A DNA stretch of 64,000 nucleotides from Nitrospirota bacterium (GCA_002737345.1 NSIK01000010.1:160906-224905); one strand, 5' to 3'; shown: positions 1 to 12,734, numbered from the stretch's first letter. Notes: a model not told the origin generated them from the letters alone. Translations and numbers: made by a program.

Positions 1-1
1 A

Positions 2-349
2 ATCACGCTGGAGATGGCGAAGAATGTGCTCCGGGATCTGATCGGCGCCAAAAAGAAGATCGTGTCCATGGACGATATCCAAGAAACGGTGGGCGCGCGC
101 TTCCATGTGAAAGTTTCCGACTTGAAATCTCGTCGCCGGAGTAAAACGTTGGTGCACCCAAGACAAATCGCCATGTATCTCTGTCGGGAACTCACGGACT
201 CCTCCTACCCCGAGATCGGACGGCAGTTCGGGGGCAAAGACCACACGACCATCATCCATGCCTGTAAGCAGGTCATCAAAGCCAAAGATAGCGACAGTGC
301 ATTAAGTGCCACGTTGGACAGCTTAAAGGAGCAGATCCTGGGAGCGTGA
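2..349 (+). CDS. dnaA: Chromosomal replication initiator DnaA, C-terminal part (5' end outside window)
   Basis: DnaA binds DnaA boxes at oriC, melts the origin and recruits the replicative helicase. Only the last ~115 codons are present; the frame is open to the left edge, so the gene begins upstream. The visible part is the end of the AAA+ lid and domain IV, the helix-turn-helix DNA-binding domain. The domain IV signature can be read around residues 60-90 of the fragment (HPRQIAMYLCREL, then the GGKDHTTIIHA loop that contacts the DnaA box). The stop is followed by a 25-bp gap to dnaN, the usual dnaA-dnaN order. Identification is secure from domain IV alone. Confidence 0.97.
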   Translation: MTLEMAKNVLRDLIGAKKKIVSMDDIQETVGARFHVKVSDLKSRRRSKTLVHPRQIAMYLCRELTDSSYPEIGRQFGGKDHTTIIHACKQVIKAKDSDSALSATLDSLKEQILGA

Positions 350-374
350 GTCACGCACTAAGGGGGAAGATATT

Positions 375-1502
375 ATGAAACTCCGCATGGGACGAGTCGA
401 GCTCTTGACGGGCCTCCAGCGGGTTCAAGGTGTCGTGGAGAAGCGCAACACGATGCCGATCCTCTCGAACATCTTGCTCGAGGCGAAACAGGAGGGGGTC
501 GAAATTGTTGCCACCGACCTCGAAATCGGCATGCGCGGCCTCTATAAGGCGACTGTGGAGAAGCCCGGAGGGGTAACGGTCTCAGCCAGAAAGCTCTACG
601 AGATTATCAAGGAGCTGACGGTCAAGGAGATCGAGATCACGTCCGGCGAGAATAACTGGACGACGATTCAAGCCGGCAAAAGCCAATTCAAGATTGTGGG
701 CCTCCCCAGCACCGACTATCCTGCCTTGCCGACGATCGAACGGGAGGGGCTCATTCCCCTCGCCGGGGCCGGATTTTTAGAGTTGATTCGCAAGACCCTC
801 TTTGCGGCCGGGGACAATGACGCGCGCTATATCCTCAATGGGCTGCTGATCACGTTGATCACGTCGGAGAAGAAAACGATCTTGCGGCTGGTCGGGACCG
901 ATGGCCATCGGTTGGCGGTGGCCGAGCAGGAAGTCGGCAAGGCCGGCGTCAAAGGGGCGCCGCAAGAGATCAAGGCCATCATTCCGAAGAAGGCGGCGCA
1001 TGAGATGCAGCGCCTGTTGGAAGAGGGCGGCGAGGGCGAGCCCTTGATCGGGTTCACCAAAAATCTCATGATCTTCCGGAAGAGCGGGCTGTTGCTGACC
1101 TCGCGCTTAATGGAAGGAAATTACCCGAACTATCAGCAAGTGGTGCCGAAAGAAACCGGCAGAAAGATCGGGGTCAACCGCAACGAGCTCGAAAGCGCGC
1201 TCCGGCGTGTTTCCGTGCTGTCCCGCGATAAGGCGAACGCGGTGAAGGTGTCGTTCGTTACAGGACAGATGACGCTGTTCTCTAGCAATCCGGATTTCGG
1301 GGAAGCGACCGAAGAGCTGGCAGCGAAGTACGAAGGTGAGGCCCTGAACACGGGGTTCAACGCCCGCTATCTGCTGGACGTTCTGGGCGTGATGGATGGA
1401 GAGACGATCTCTCTGCAGATGGACAATCCGCTGAGCCCCTGCTTGATCCAGGAGTCGGACAGCCCTAGTTTCAAATGTGTCGTGATGCCAATTAAAATCT
1501 AG
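375..1502 (+). CDS. dnaN: DNA polymerase III beta subunit (sliding clamp)
   Basis: The beta clamp is a ring-shaped dimer that tethers polymerase III to DNA and docks other replication and repair proteins. At 375 aa the length is normal for three repeated clamp domains. The N-terminal segment contains the family pattern KRNTMPILSNILLEA, and the C-terminus ends VVMPIKI, matching the usual clamp end that shapes the peptide-binding cleft. The ATG at 375 is preceded by an AGGGGGA-like ribosome site. It lies 25 bp after dnaA and 69 bp before gyrB, so the three are probably partly cotranscribed. Confidence 0.97.
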   Translation: MKLRMGRVELLTGLQRVQGVVEKRNTMPILSNILLEAKQEGVEIVATDLEIGMRGLYKATVEKPGGVTVSARKLYEIIKELTVKEIEITSGENNWTTIQAGKSQFKIVGLPSTDYPALPTIEREGLIPLAGAGFLELIRKTLFAAGDNDARYILNGLLITLITSEKKTILRLVGTDGHRLAVAEQEVGKAGVKGAPQEIKAIIPKKAAHEMQRLLEEGGEGEPLIGFTKNLMIFRKSGLLLTSRLMEGNYPNYQQVVPKETGRKIGVNRNELESALRRVSVLSRDKANAVKVSFVTGQMTLFSSNPDFGEATEELAAKYEGEALNTGFNARYLLDVLGVMDGETISLQMDNPLSPCLIQESDSPSFKCVVMPIKI

Positions 1503-1559
1503 CCGAGTCCAGCGACGAGTGGTCAGCCGCTGAAGGCTGAAACTTTAAGGCTGTATTGA

Positions 1560-4043
<2,484 letters not shown>

Positions 4044-4053
4044 CGTTGAAGAG

Positions 4054-4074
4054 TGGAAGAACAACGGTCTTCCA
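4054..4074 (+). terminator. Hairpin in the gyrB-gyrA gap, possible weak terminator or attenuator
   Basis: Eleven bases after the gyrB stop there is a perfect 7-bp inverted repeat (TGGAAGA / TCTTCCA) around a 7-nt loop. The bases after it are only moderately T-rich (TTATGTG), so strong intrinsic termination is doubtful. The 128-bp gap leaves room for a separate gyrA promoter. Confidence 0.3.
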
Positions 4075-4171
4075 TTATGTGTGACCATTGTCCTATTCGA
4101 ATGCTTAAAATAGTCATCCAGCAAGGCCGAGAACGACGCTGGTGATCATTTCAGCATCCGTGGAGAATTAG

Positions 4172-6634
4172 ATGCCACCTGATGAACGGTTAGGACAGAT
4201 CGCCATCGAAGACGAGATGCGCTCGTCGTACCTGAGTTACGCGATGAGTGTCATCGTGGGCCGGGCGCTTCCCGACGTGCGTGACGGCCTCAAGCCGGTC
4301 CATCGCCGGATCCTCCATGGCATGAACGAGATGGGCCTGGCTTCGAACCGGGCCTATCGCAAGTCCGCCAAGATCGTCGGCGAAATCATGGGTAACTACC
4401 ATCCCCATGGAGACAGCGCGATCTACGATACCCTCGTCCGCATGGCGCAGCCCTTCAATATGCGCTACATGCTCGTGGACGGGCAGGGTAATTTCGGATC
4501 GGTCGACGGCGACCCTCCGGCGGCCATGCGTTATACCGAAGCGCGCCTGACGAAGGTCGCCGAGGACATGCTCGCCGATATTGATAAGGATACGGTCGAT
4601 TTCGGGCCGAACTACGATGAGTCGCTGGTCGAACCGCTGGTACTCCCCTCGAAAATCCCAAACCTGCTCGTCAACGGCGCCGGCGGCATCGCGGTGGGTT
4701 ATGCCACGAACATCCCGACCCACAATGTCGGCGAAGTGATCGAGGGGCTCCTCCAGTTCCTGGAAAATCCTGATATCACGATCCCCCAGTTGATGAAGAA
4801 GATCCCGGGGCCCGACTTCCCGACGGCCGGCTTCATCTATGGCACGGCCGGTATCAAGTCCGCCTACGAGAGTGGACGGGGCCTTCTGACCTTGCGCGCG
4901 AAAGTGAAGGTCGAGACCGATGAACGGACGGATCGCGAACGGTTGATCATCTCGGAGCTGCCCTATCAGGTCAATAAGTCCAGGCTGATCGAAAAAATTG
5001 CCGAGTTGATCCGGGAAGAACGGATCAAAGGGATTTCCGATCTGCGCGATGAGTCCGACCGGGACGGCATCCGCGTCGTCATCGAGCTCAAGCGCGGAGA
5101 AATCCCGCTGATCACTCTGAATAACCTGTATAAGCTCACGCAGCTCCAGACGACCTTCGGGGTCATCATGCTTGCGCTAGTCAACAAGCGGCCAGAGGTC
5201 TTGAACCTCAAGCAGATCCTGCACCATTTCATCGAGCATCGTCGCGAAGTCGTGGTCCGACGGACCGCTTTCGAACTGCGCAAAGCGGAAGAGCGGGCCC
5301 ATATCCTCGAAGGCCTTAAGATCGCGCTCGACAATCTGGATGCGGTCATTGCCTTGATCCGGCTGGCGCAATCGCCCGATAAGGCCCGCGAGGGCCTGAT
5401 GCGGAAATTTTCGCTGAGCGAAATCCAGGCGAATGCAATTTTGGAGATGCGGCTCCAGCGGCTCACGCAATTGGAACGCAACAAGCTGATCGAAGAATAC
5501 AAAGAAGTCTTGAAGCAGATCGAGCGGCTGAAGTCGATCCTGAGCAGCGAAGCGCTGGTGCGCACGATCATCAAGAACGAGTTGATCGAGGTGCGCGAAG
5601 CCTACCAGGATGAGCGCCGCACGCAGATCGTGAAAGAAGAAGCGGAAATCACGCTAGAAGACATGATCGCGAATGAAGAAGTGGTCGTGACGATCTCACA
5701 TGCCGGCTACATCAAGCGGAACCCGGTCACGCTCTATCGGGCGCAAAAGCGCGGCGGTAAAGGCAAGATCGGGATGGGGGTTAAGGAAGAGGATTTCGTC
5801 GTAACCCTTTTCACGGCTTCCACGCACGAGTCGCTCTTGTTCTTTACGGACGCCGGGAAGGTCTATTGGCTGAAGGTCCATGAGATTCCTGACGCGGGCC
5901 GGGCCGCCAAGGGCAAGGCGCTGGTGAACTTGCTAGCGCTCTCCGGCGACGAGAAGGTCACGGCGACTGTGCCGGTCAAAGAATTCCGTGGCGATCAGTT
6001 CGTCGTGATGGCGACCAAGCAGGGCATCATCAAGAAGACGGCACTGTCGGCCTATGGCAATCCCCGCCAGGGCGGCATCATTGCTCTATCGTTAGATAAG
6101 GGAGATCGGCTCATTAGCGTGCATGTCACCGACGGCCAGCGGGAAATTTTGTTGGGCACGAAGAAGGGCATCACGATCCGTTTCAAGGAAGACGACGCCA
6201 GGCCGATGGGCCGCACGGCGCACGGGGTGCGCGGCATTGCGTTGGAAGAAGGCAACGAAGTCATCGGAATGGAAACCATCACGCCGGACTCCACCACCCA
6301 AATCCTCACGGTCACGGAGGGCGGCTACGGAAAGCGCACGCCAGTGAACGAGTATCGTGTCCAGGGGCGCGGGGGCAAGGGCATCATCAGCGTGAAGACC
6401 AATGAGCGCAACGGACTCGCCGTCGGGTTCCTGCAAGTCCGAGATGGCGACGAGATCATGCTGATGGCCGCGCATGGCAAGGTGCTGCGGTGTAAAGTGG
6501 ATGAATTCCGCGAGATCGGCCGGAATACCCAGGGGGTTCGGATTCTGGATCTCGACGGCGCGGGGGACCGGGTTGTGGCCGTCGCGCGGTTGGCGGAAGC
6601 GGTCGAAGTTGTTCCAGAGGAAGGCGGCGCTTAA
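4172..6634 (+). CDS. gyrA: DNA gyrase subunit A
   Basis: GyrA performs DNA breakage and rejoining in gyrase. The 820-aa product starts with the winged-helix/tower region. The quinolone-determining segment can be read as [19 protein letters not shown], and the catalytic tyrosine sits in [11 protein letters not shown]. The C-terminal beta-pinwheel contains several GRGGKG-type blades. The GyrA-box equivalent reads [10 protein letters not shown] near residue 526, and a second [10 protein letters not shown] occurs near residue 733, which supports gyrase rather than ParC. The Ser/Asp pair of the quinolone site is the sensitive-type GDSAIYD. It follows gyrB by 128 bp on the same strand. Confidence 0.96.
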   Translation: MPPDERLGQIAIEDEMRSSYLSYAMSVIVGRALPDVRDGLKPVHRRILHGMNEMGLASNRAYRKSAKIVGEIMGNYHPHGDSAIYDTLVRMAQPFNMRYMLVDGQGNFGSVDGDPPAAMRYTEARLTKVAEDMLADIDKDTVDFGPNYDESLVEPLVLPSKIPNLLVNGAGGIAVGYATNIPTHNVGEVIEGLLQFLENPDITIPQLMKKIPGPDFPTAGFIYGTAGIKSAYESGRGLLTLRAKVKVETDERTDRERLIISELPYQVNKSRLIEKIAELIREERIKGISDLRDESDRDGIRVVIELKRGEIPLITLNNLYKLTQLQTTFGVIMLALVNKRPEVLNLKQILHHFIEHRREVVVRRTAFELRKAEERAHILEGLKIALDNLDAVIALIRLAQSPDKAREGLMRKFSLSEIQANAILEMRLQRLTQLERNKLIEEYKEVLKQIERLKSILSSEALVRTIIKNELIEVREAYQDERRTQIVKEEAEITLEDMIANEEVVVTISHAGYIKRNPVTLYRAQKRGGKGKIGMGVKEEDFVVTLFTASTHESLLFFTDAGKVYWLKVHEIPDAGRAAKGKALVNLLALSGDEKVTATVPVKEFRGDQFVVMATKQGIIKKTALSAYGNPRQGGIIALSLDKGDRLISVHVTDGQREILLGTKKGITIRFKEDDARPMGRTAHGVRGIALEEGNEVIGMETITPDSTTQILTVTEGGYGKRTPVNEYRVQGRGGKGIISVKTNERNGLAVGFLQVRDGDEIMLMAAHGKVLRCKVDEFREIGRNTQGVRILDLDGAGDRVVAVARLAEAVEVVPEEGGA

Positions 6635-6676
6635 CGGATATGTGCGGCACGCTATGCCTTGTTCGTTGAGCCTTCC

Positions 6677-7285
6677 ATGGATGAGCAGGATTTTTCTTCA
6701 ACGGCTCCCTCCGGATCCCAGGCGAAAAAGCCACTGGATACGGTCGTCAAGTTGGCTATCAGCGTTTTGGTGGGGTCCTTCGCTCTGATCTGGGGAGGGA
6801 TGTATCTCAGCCGTCCCGACCGGTCTATCCCTCCCTATAGCATCGGATCGCAGGAAGAGACCTCCGTCGCGATCCATGTTCCGCCCTGGACGAGCGACGG
6901 TGAAATCGAAACGCTCATCGAGCGCTTTCGCAAAGTTGGCCATGAGACGAGAAACTTCGGACCGATGAAGGTCCGGCCGACGACGCCAGACGACCCGACT
7001 GAGCGCTATCGCCTTCTCACCATTTATATCTTTTCTCTCGATGCCTGGGCGGAGCCAGCCATGTTGCACCAGTATCTGGCCGCGGAAGACCGGGATGTGC
7101 GGGACGGCGTTCGGAAAGCTTTGCGGGGGCTGTACCGGCTGACTGAGTCGGAGGAAGAGGGACGGATCGGTCCGTTGCTGGATGGGCCGGAGACGGCGGC
7201 GACGCAGATCTATGCCCGGCAACTTTTCAAAGGACCGCTCAGCCTGCCTTCGGTCCGCGCGGTTGAGCCAACGATTGCGCCATGA
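6677..7285 (+). CDS. Hypothetical single-pass membrane protein
   Basis: I do not recognise this family. The 202-aa product has a short polar N-terminus and one hydrophobic segment at about residues 21-42 (VVKLAISVLVGSFALIWGG). A soluble domain of about 160 residues follows, probably on the periplasmic side. There are no Cys pairs and no enzyme motif. I chose the ATG at 6677; a TTG at 6659 is the alternative and would add six residues. It follows gyrA by 42 bp, and its last 47 bp overlap the 3' end of the convergent dciA-like gene. That it is a real gene is likely from codon pattern and position; its function is unknown. Confidence 0.75.
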   Translation: MDEQDFSSTAPSGSQAKKPLDTVVKLAISVLVGSFALIWGGMYLSRPDRSIPPYSIGSQEETSVAIHVPPWTSDGEIETLIERFRKVGHETRNFGPMKVRPTTPDDPTERYRLLTIYIFSLDAWAEPAMLHQYLAAEDRDVRDGVRKALRGLYRLTESEEEGRIGPLLDGPETAATQIYARQLFKGPLSLPSVRAVEPTIAP

Positions 7286-7727
7286 GCTGCGTCAGGTGAT
7301 GGCGGAGATCAGGATCCTGGATCGTGGTCACATGATCCGAGATTTCCGCGAGCAACTCGGCGCTCGCAGTCGGGGCGGCCTCGGGCAGGGCCTCCGGTGA
7401 CGCGGGTGCCCGGTCAGCTTCCGGCAGTTCCCCTATCTTCAATACGATATCCGTGACGACTTCCGAGCCGGCGACCTGGTTGAGTTTTTGAATGAGCGTC
7501 GGCTTAAGAAACGTGAGCTGGTGCAGCCAGACACTGTTATGAACTAGGAGATAGAGCTTCTTGTAGCGAATCTGGTCCGGCCAGGTATTGGACGCGATCG
7601 GTTCTCCGACGATGGAGACCCAGTCCCGACGCAAGCGGCTTTCCAGCAGCTTGGATTCGAGACCCAGGCGGCGAGCCAGCCCCTCAAGGACGCTGGAAAT
7701 CGAATCGATGGGGCCAAGTCCTCCCAT
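7239..7727 (-). CDS. DUF721 / DciA-like protein, probable replicative helicase loader
   Basis: The 162-aa product has the DUF721 layout at residues 10-100: a helix, then RLRRDWVSIVGEPIASNTW, then a strand-rich part (KLYLLVHNSVWLHQLTFLK) and a helix ending in a DIVLKIGEL-like strand. This matches the KH-like domain of DciA, the ancestral loader of DnaB helicase in bacteria lacking DnaC or DnaI. The rest is a low-complexity Ala/Pro linker and an acidic helix. Its place beside dnaA-dnaN-gyrBA fits a replication role, since DciA genes often lie near these genes. The DciA function is inferred from the family; DUF721 membership is well supported. Confidence 0.7.
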   Translation of the reverse strand: MGGLGPIDSISSVLEGLARRLGLESKLLESRLRRDWVSIVGEPIASNTWPDQIRYKKLYLLVHNSVWLHQLTFLKPTLIQKLNQVAGSEVVTDIVLKIGELPEADRAPASPEALPEAAPTASAELLAEISDHVTTIQDPDLRHHLTQLMAQSLAQPRGPKAG

Positions 7728-7858
7728 GGCGGCATCATATCAAAAATCGCTGTGGCAAGCAGCAGCTCTGTTCCATCATGTCAGGACGATCGTTTCCTGG
7801 TATTCTGAGGAGAGAGTGACTCGGGACCGACCTTTTGAGGATGAAAGTCTGACGCCTG

Positions 7859-8332
7859 ATGGGGAAAGAGAGAGCTAGTTTCGAGAAAGCGGTGGTTACG
7901 AACCGTAAGGCGTACCATGATTATTTCATTGAAGAGAAGTTCGAGGCGGGTATCATGCTCCAGGGGACGGAGGTCAAATCTCTGCGTGAGGGGCGTGTGA
8001 ACTTGTCAGATAGTTATGCCAGCGTGAAAGATAACCAGGTCTTTCTTCACCATTGCCACATCAGTCCCTACAGCCACGGGAACATTTCGAATCACGAGCC
8101 GCTACGTACCAGAAAACTGCTTCTTCATCGCAAGGAAATCAACAAACTGCTCGTGAAGACGAAGCAGCAAGGGCTCACGATCATTCCGCTTCGTATCTAC
8201 TTTTCCAATCGGGGCCTGGCCAAGGTCGAAATCGGGTTGGCTAAAGGTAAGAAGCAGCATGACCGCCGGGAATCCGACAAGGTGCGTGAAGCAGGCCGGG
8301 AAGTAGAGCGGGCGATGAAGGATAGAAGGTAG
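7859..8332 (+). CDS. smpB: SsrA-binding protein SmpB
   Basis: SmpB binds tmRNA and brings it to stalled ribosomes for trans-translation. The 157-aa product shows the OB-fold core and signatures: NRKAYHDYFIEEKFEAGI, LQGTEVKSLREGRVNL, the HISPYSHGNISNHEP loop, and a basic tail rich in Lys/Arg (KKQHDRRESDKVREAGREV) that enters the decoding centre. The tmRNA gene lies about 9 kb downstream, so both partners are in this window. The ATG at 7859 has no strong ribosome site, but the length matches the family. The stop is 3 bp before the efflux operon start. Confidence 0.96.
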   Translation: MGKERASFEKAVVTNRKAYHDYFIEEKFEAGIMLQGTEVKSLREGRVNLSDSYASVKDNQVFLHHCHISPYSHGNISNHEPLRTRKLLLHRKEINKLLVKTKQQGLTIIPLRIYFSNRGLAKVEIGLAKGKKQHDRRESDKVREAGREVERAMKDRR

Positions 8333-8335
8333 GCC

Positions 8336-9553
8336 ATGCAACCGATGCAACCTGAACCGAATCTGAGCCTAATAACTGGGCGCATGGTAGCGAGGATTGC
8401 CGCTCATGGGTTCGCGGCGCTTTGCCTCATGTGGTCCATTGGCTGCAAGAAAGAAGCAGTCCCGGCCCCCGCCCGAAACGTGGCGCAGGTCGAGGTGGTC
8501 ACGGTGGCCAGCCAAACGATCCCGGATGAACCAGAATTCATCGGGCAGGCCGAAGCCTCGCGCCCGGTGGAGATTCGGTCGCAGGTGACGGGTCTCTTGA
8601 AGGCCCTGTTGTATCAAGAGGGGCGTGACGTCAAGAAGGGCGCTCCTCTTTATCAGATCGACCCCGTCCCGTTCCAAGCCGCCGTGGCGATGGCCAAAGC
8701 CAAGATTGCCGAGGCGGAAGCGCGGTTTGTGCAAGCGAGACAGGACTTGGCCCGCGTCAAGCCGCTTCTGGCGCAGCAGGCGGTCAGCCAGAAAGATGTC
8801 GATGATGCCATGGCCGGAGGCCTTGCCGCCCGAGCGTTGCTGCAAGGCGCGCATGCCGAGCTGACCAAAGCGCAGTTCGACCTCGACAATACGCTCATCA
8901 CGTCCCCCATCGATGGCTTAATCGAACGGAGCCATTATTACGAAGGGCGCCTGGTGTCGGCGCAAACGGATTTGCTAACAATCGTCCACCGCGTGGATCC
9001 GATGTATGTAGTGGTGAGTATGCCGGAGACCTTCATTCTCAAACGGCGGCGAGACATCGAGTCGAAGAAAATTCATCACCCCGGGGTCTATCAGTTGCGG
9101 GGCCAGCTCACATTGATGGATGGCACAGTCTATCCCCATGAAGGGGTGCTCGATCTCCTGGATCCGGGCCTGCGGACGGAAACCGGGTCCCGCCAAACCA
9201 GAATCACGTTTCCCAATCCGCAGCGACTGCTTTTGCCAGGCCAGTTCGTGCAGGTGCGTTTCACCGGCGATACGAAGACGGATGCGATACTCATTCCGCA
9301 ACGCGCCGTTCTGCAAGGCCCCCAGGGCCCCTTCGTCTATGTGGTCAACCGGGACGAGAAGATCGAAATCCGGGCCGTGGCCGCATCTGACTGGAAGGGG
9401 AATCAATGGTTCATCGAGCGAGGTCTGAGCCAGGGCGATCGCGTGGTGGTGAACGGATTAGTGAAGATCGGTCCCGGTGCGCTGGTGAAGGCCGTGCCCT
9501 GGGGCCCAGCCCCTGTGCCGGCCGTGGACTCCGTTCCTTCCAGGCCTCAATAA
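8336..9553 (+). CDS. RND efflux periplasmic adaptor (membrane fusion) lipoprotein
   Basis: This is the adaptor that links the inner-membrane RND pump to the outer-membrane channel. The 405-aa product has a hydrophobic N-terminal segment ending in LMWSIGC, a lipobox that would give an N-acylated Cys at about residue 37. Next come the lipoyl half-motif, an alpha-helical hairpin (roughly residues 115-200, KAKIAEAEARFVQARQDLA), the second lipoyl half and a beta-barrel domain. The ATG at 8336 has a good AAGGTAGG ribosome site; an ATG at 8384 would give a more typical signal peptide. It lies 3 bp after smpB and 10 bp before the pump gene. Family: AcrA/MexA type. Confidence 0.93.
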   Translation: MQPMQPEPNLSLITGRMVARIAAHGFAALCLMWSIGCKKEAVPAPARNVAQVEVVTVASQTIPDEPEFIGQAEASRPVEIRSQVTGLLKALLYQEGRDVKKGAPLYQIDPVPFQAAVAMAKAKIAEAEARFVQARQDLARVKPLLAQQAVSQKDVDDAMAGGLAARALLQGAHAELTKAQFDLDNTLITSPIDGLIERSHYYEGRLVSAQTDLLTIVHRVDPMYVVVSMPETFILKRRRDIESKKIHHPGVYQLRGQLTLMDGTVYPHEGVLDLLDPGLRTETGSRQTRITFPNPQRLLLPGQFVQVRFTGDTKTDAILIPQRAVLQGPQGPFVYVVNRDEKIEIRAVAASDWKGNQWFIERGLSQGDRVVVNGLVKIGPGALVKAVPWGPAPVPAVDSVPSRPQ

Positions 9554-9563
9554 AGGATCATTT

Positions 9564-12500
9564 GTGACGTCGCACGTCTTCATCGACCGGCCGATTCTCG
9601 CGTCGGTGGTGTCCATTATCATTGTCGTGATGGGACTCCTCGCGCTGCAGTTTCTTCCGGTAGCCCAGTTCCCTGAGATCACTCCGCCAGTCGTGCAGAT
9701 TGATGCGGACTATCCAGGCGCCAGCGCGGAAGTCGCAGCCGAGTCGGTCGCCAGACCGATCGAGGTGACGCTGCCCGGCATCGACAATCTGCTCTACTTC
9801 GATTCCACCAGCAGCAACGACGGGCATGTGACGATCAAGCTGACGTTCGAGATCGGCACCGATCCGGACATTGCCCAGGTCCAAACCCAGAATCGTCAGA
9901 AACTCGCCGAACCGCAGTTGCCGACGGAAGTCATCCGACAAGGCGTGACCGTGAAGAAGGTGTCCCCGGACCTGGTCGCGGTCATTGTCCTGAAGTCGAC
10001 GGATCCCTTGCACGACGGGGTCTTTCTTTCGAACTACGCGACGCTCCGAGTGGTCGATGACTTAAAGCGGGTCAAGGGCATCGGGGATGCGGTGGTCTTC
10101 GGGCAGCAGAATTACAGTATGAGGATCATCCTCAATCCCCTGCTCATGGCGAAGCTGAGCCTCGTGCCGAGCGATATCGCCTCCGTCATTCGAGAACAGA
10201 ATCGCGATTATCCATCCGGGACCATCGGGCGGGAGCCGGCGCCTCAGGGCACCGAGTTGACGATTCCAATCATTACAAAGGGCCGGCTGACCGAGGTGAA
10301 GGACTTCGAAGAGCTGATCGTTCGCGCATTGCCGGACGGTTCCATGGTTCGGATCAAGGATGTGGCGCGTATCGAATTGGGCGCCCAGTCCTATGCCCTA
10401 GAGGGGCGCTGGAACAGCAAGCCCACCACCTTCATCCTGACCTTCCTCGCTCCGGGGGCCAATGCCCTTGAGACGGTGCGCCGCACTCGCGCGCAAATGG
10501 ACGAACTGACCAAGAATTTTCCGTCCGGCGTGACCTACGACATTCCCTACGACACCACGCGCTTCATTGACGTTTCGATCAAGGAAGTGGTCAAGACCCT
10601 GGCGGAGGCGATGGTCCTGGTCGTGCTGGTGGTCTATCTATTTCTCCAAAGCTGGCGGGCCACGATCATTCCGGCGATCGCCGTGCCGGTTTCGCTGATT
10701 GGCACTTTTATCGGGCTCTATGCGCTGGGGTTTTCGATCAATACGATTACGCTTTTCGGGATGGTCTTGGCCATTGGGATCGTGGTGGACGACGCCATCG
10801 TGGTCGTGGAAAACGTCGAGCGCCATATGCGCGAAGATCGCCTGTCTCCTAGAGACGCGGCTAAACGGGCGATGAGCGAAGTGACGGCCCCGATCATTGC
10901 CATCGTGCTAGTGCTGGTGTCCGTGTTCGTGCCGGTCGGGTTTGTCGGCGGGATCACCGGCGCCCTCTATAAACAATTCGCCGCGACGATCGCGATTTCT
11001 GTAACCGTGTCCGGGTTCGTGGCGCTGACGCTGAGTCCCGCGCTCTGCGCGATGGTGCTCGTGCCCCAGCAGGAAGGACGGAACTGGTTCTGGGCCTTCT
11101 TTGACCGGACCTTCAGCCGGACGCAGTGGGGCTATATGGCAGCGGTGCGAGGATTCACGGCGCGGCCCGTACTGGTGTTGCTGCTGTTCGGGGTGCTTCT
11201 CGTGGTTTCGGTCGGCCTCTTCAAAGCTCTGCCGAAGAGTTTTCTTCCGGAAGAGGATCAGGGCTATTTCATCGTGGTGGCGCAGTTACCGGACGGAGCG
11301 TCGAAGCAGCGCACCGATGCAGTGCTTGAACGGGTTGAGCGATTTTTTCAGGCGAATCCGGCAGTCCATTCGACCGATGCCATGTCCGGTCAGAACTTCG
11401 TGTTCGGCACCAGAGGGCCGAACTCGGCGACGATGTACGTCCCGCTGACGCTCTGGGACGAACGGACGGATCCCAAGAGCCATGCGAAGGCGCTGGTCGG
11501 CGCCGCTTATGCCGAGTTCGCGAAGATCCCGGAAGCCTTGTTGCTGGCCTTCAATGCGCCGGCGATCCGTGGTGTGGGAGCCGTCGGGGGATTCTCCGCG
11601 CAGTTGCAGGATCCTAGCGGCGGGGACTTCAAACGGTTTGCTTTAGTCGCGCAGCAATTTGTCGAACGGGCGCAGAAGGAACCGGCGATCGGCCGGGTGG
11701 GGACGAATTTTCGCGTTTCCTCGCCGCGACTCTATGTTCATGTGAATCGGGAGAGGGCGAAAGCCCTGGGCATTCCGATCTCGGATATCTTCGATACCCT
11801 GCAGGCCTACTTCGGCAATTTCTACATCAACGACTTTGTGAAATTTGGCCGCGTCTATCATGTGCAGACGGAGGCGGAGGCGGAGTACCGGGCCACTCCT
11901 CAGGATATTTCGAAAATTTATGTGCGGGCTCAAACCGCCCAAGGCATCAACATGATCCCCCTCAATACTGTCGTGACGACGGAATATCAGAGCGGGCCTG
12001 ATCCGGTGAATCACTTCAATGGATACAACACCGCGCTGGTGCTGGGCGCGGCTGCGCCAGGTTATAGCTCCGGCCAGGCGCTCGAAGCCCTCGACCGTGT
12101 GGGCAAAGAAGTGCTGGTGTCGCAGGGCTACGGGATCGACTACAGCAATATTTCCTTTCAAGAGCGGCGGGTGGGCGGCCAATCAGGCCAGGTCTTTGCG
12201 GTGGGCCTCCTCATGGTGTTCCTGGTGTTGGCGGCCCAGTTCGAGAGTTGGGCCGTGCCCTTTGCGGTGATCCTGGCTGTGCCCTTCGCGATTTTCGGGG
12301 CGCTTACCGCCGTCTGGATGCGCGGGTTCGAAAACGATATGTACTTTCAGATCGGGCTGGTGACCTTGATCGGCCTCTCCGCCAAGAATGCAATCCTGAT
12401 CGTGGAGTTTGCCAATACCCGCTATGAGGCCGGCCGTCCGCTGATCGAGGCGGCGTTGGAAGCGACCAGATTGCGGTTTCGGCCGATCATCATGACCTCC

Positions 12501-12734
12501 ATGGCCTTTATCTTCGGCATGATTCCGCTAGTCGTGGCCACTGGCGCCGGGGCCTCAAGCCGCCAGTCGATCGGGACCGGCGTGATGGGCGGGATGTTGG
12601 CCGCCACATTCCTCGCGATCTTCTTTGTGCCGCCGTTCTATGTGGTGATTCGTCGATTGACCCAATCTCGTGGATCAGTGGAACCAGTCTCCGAGGAGCT
12701 TCTGATCCAGCCAGCTCCGGAGGATCAGGCCTGA
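9564..12734 (+). CDS. RND multidrug efflux permease, HAE-1 (AcrB/MexB) type
   Basis: A proton-driven exporter of hydrophobic and amphiphilic compounds. The 1056-aa length and two-fold repeat of six membrane helices plus large periplasmic loops fit AcrB-type pumps. The proton-relay aspartates are present in GIVVDDAIVVVENVE (around residues 402-416), and the partner lysine is in LIGLSAKNAILIVEFA in the second half. The N-terminus reads FIDRPILASVVSIIIVVMG, as usual for the class. It starts with GTG at 9564 after an AAAGGA ribosome site. The C-terminal tail is short and polar. Heavy-metal (HME) pumps have a different charged pattern in TM4, so a drug/solvent substrate is more likely. Confidence 0.95.
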   Translation: MTSHVFIDRPILASVVSIIIVVMGLLALQFLPVAQFPEITPPVVQIDADYPGASAEVAAESVARPIEVTLPGIDNLLYFDSTSSNDGHVTIKLTFEIGTDPDIAQVQTQNRQKLAEPQLPTEVIRQGVTVKKVSPDLVAVIVLKSTDPLHDGVFLSNYATLRVVDDLKRVKGIGDAVVFGQQNYSMRIILNPLLMAKLSLVPSDIASVIREQNRDYPSGTIGREPAPQGTELTIPIITKGRLTEVKDFEELIVRALPDGSMVRIKDVARIELGAQSYALEGRWNSKPTTFILTFLAPGANALETVRRTRAQMDELTKNFPSGVTYDIPYDTTRFIDVSIKEVVKTLAEAMVLVVLVVYLFLQSWRATIIPAIAVPVSLIGTFIGLYALGFSINTITLFGMVLAIGIVVDDAIVVVENVERHMREDRLSPRDAAKRAMSEVTAPIIAIVLVLVSVFVPVGFVGGITGALYKQFAATIAISVTVSGFVALTLSPALCAMVLVPQQEGRNWFWAFFDRTFSRTQWGYMAAVRGFTARPVLVLLLFGVLLVVSVGLFKALPKSFLPEEDQGYFIVVAQLPDGASKQRTDAVLERVERFFQANPAVHSTDAMSGQNFVFGTRGPNSATMYVPLTLWDERTDPKSHAKALVGAAYAEFAKIPEALLLAFNAPAIRGVGAVGGFSAQLQDPSGGDFKRFALVAQQFVERAQKEPAIGRVGTNFRVSSPRLYVHVNRERAKALGIPISDIFDTLQAYFGNFYINDFVKFGRVYHVQTEAEAEYRATPQDISKIYVRAQTAQGINMIPLNTVVTTEYQSGPDPVNHFNGYNTALVLGAAAPGYSSGQALEALDRVGKEVLVSQGYGIDYSNISFQERRVGGQSGQVFAVGLLMVFLVLAAQFESWAVPFAVILAVPFAIFGALTAVWMRGFENDMYFQIGLVTLIGLSAKNAILIVEFANTRYEAGRPLIEAALEATRLRFRPIIMTSMAFIFGMIPLVVATGAGASSRQSIGTGVMGGMLAATFLAIFFVPPFYVVIRRLTQSRGSVEPVSEELLIQPAPEDQA

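Noticed and set aside
1523-1540. Hairpin TCAGCC/GGCTGA as a dnaN terminator
   Set aside because: Only 6 bp with no U-tract; more likely a short repeat unit.
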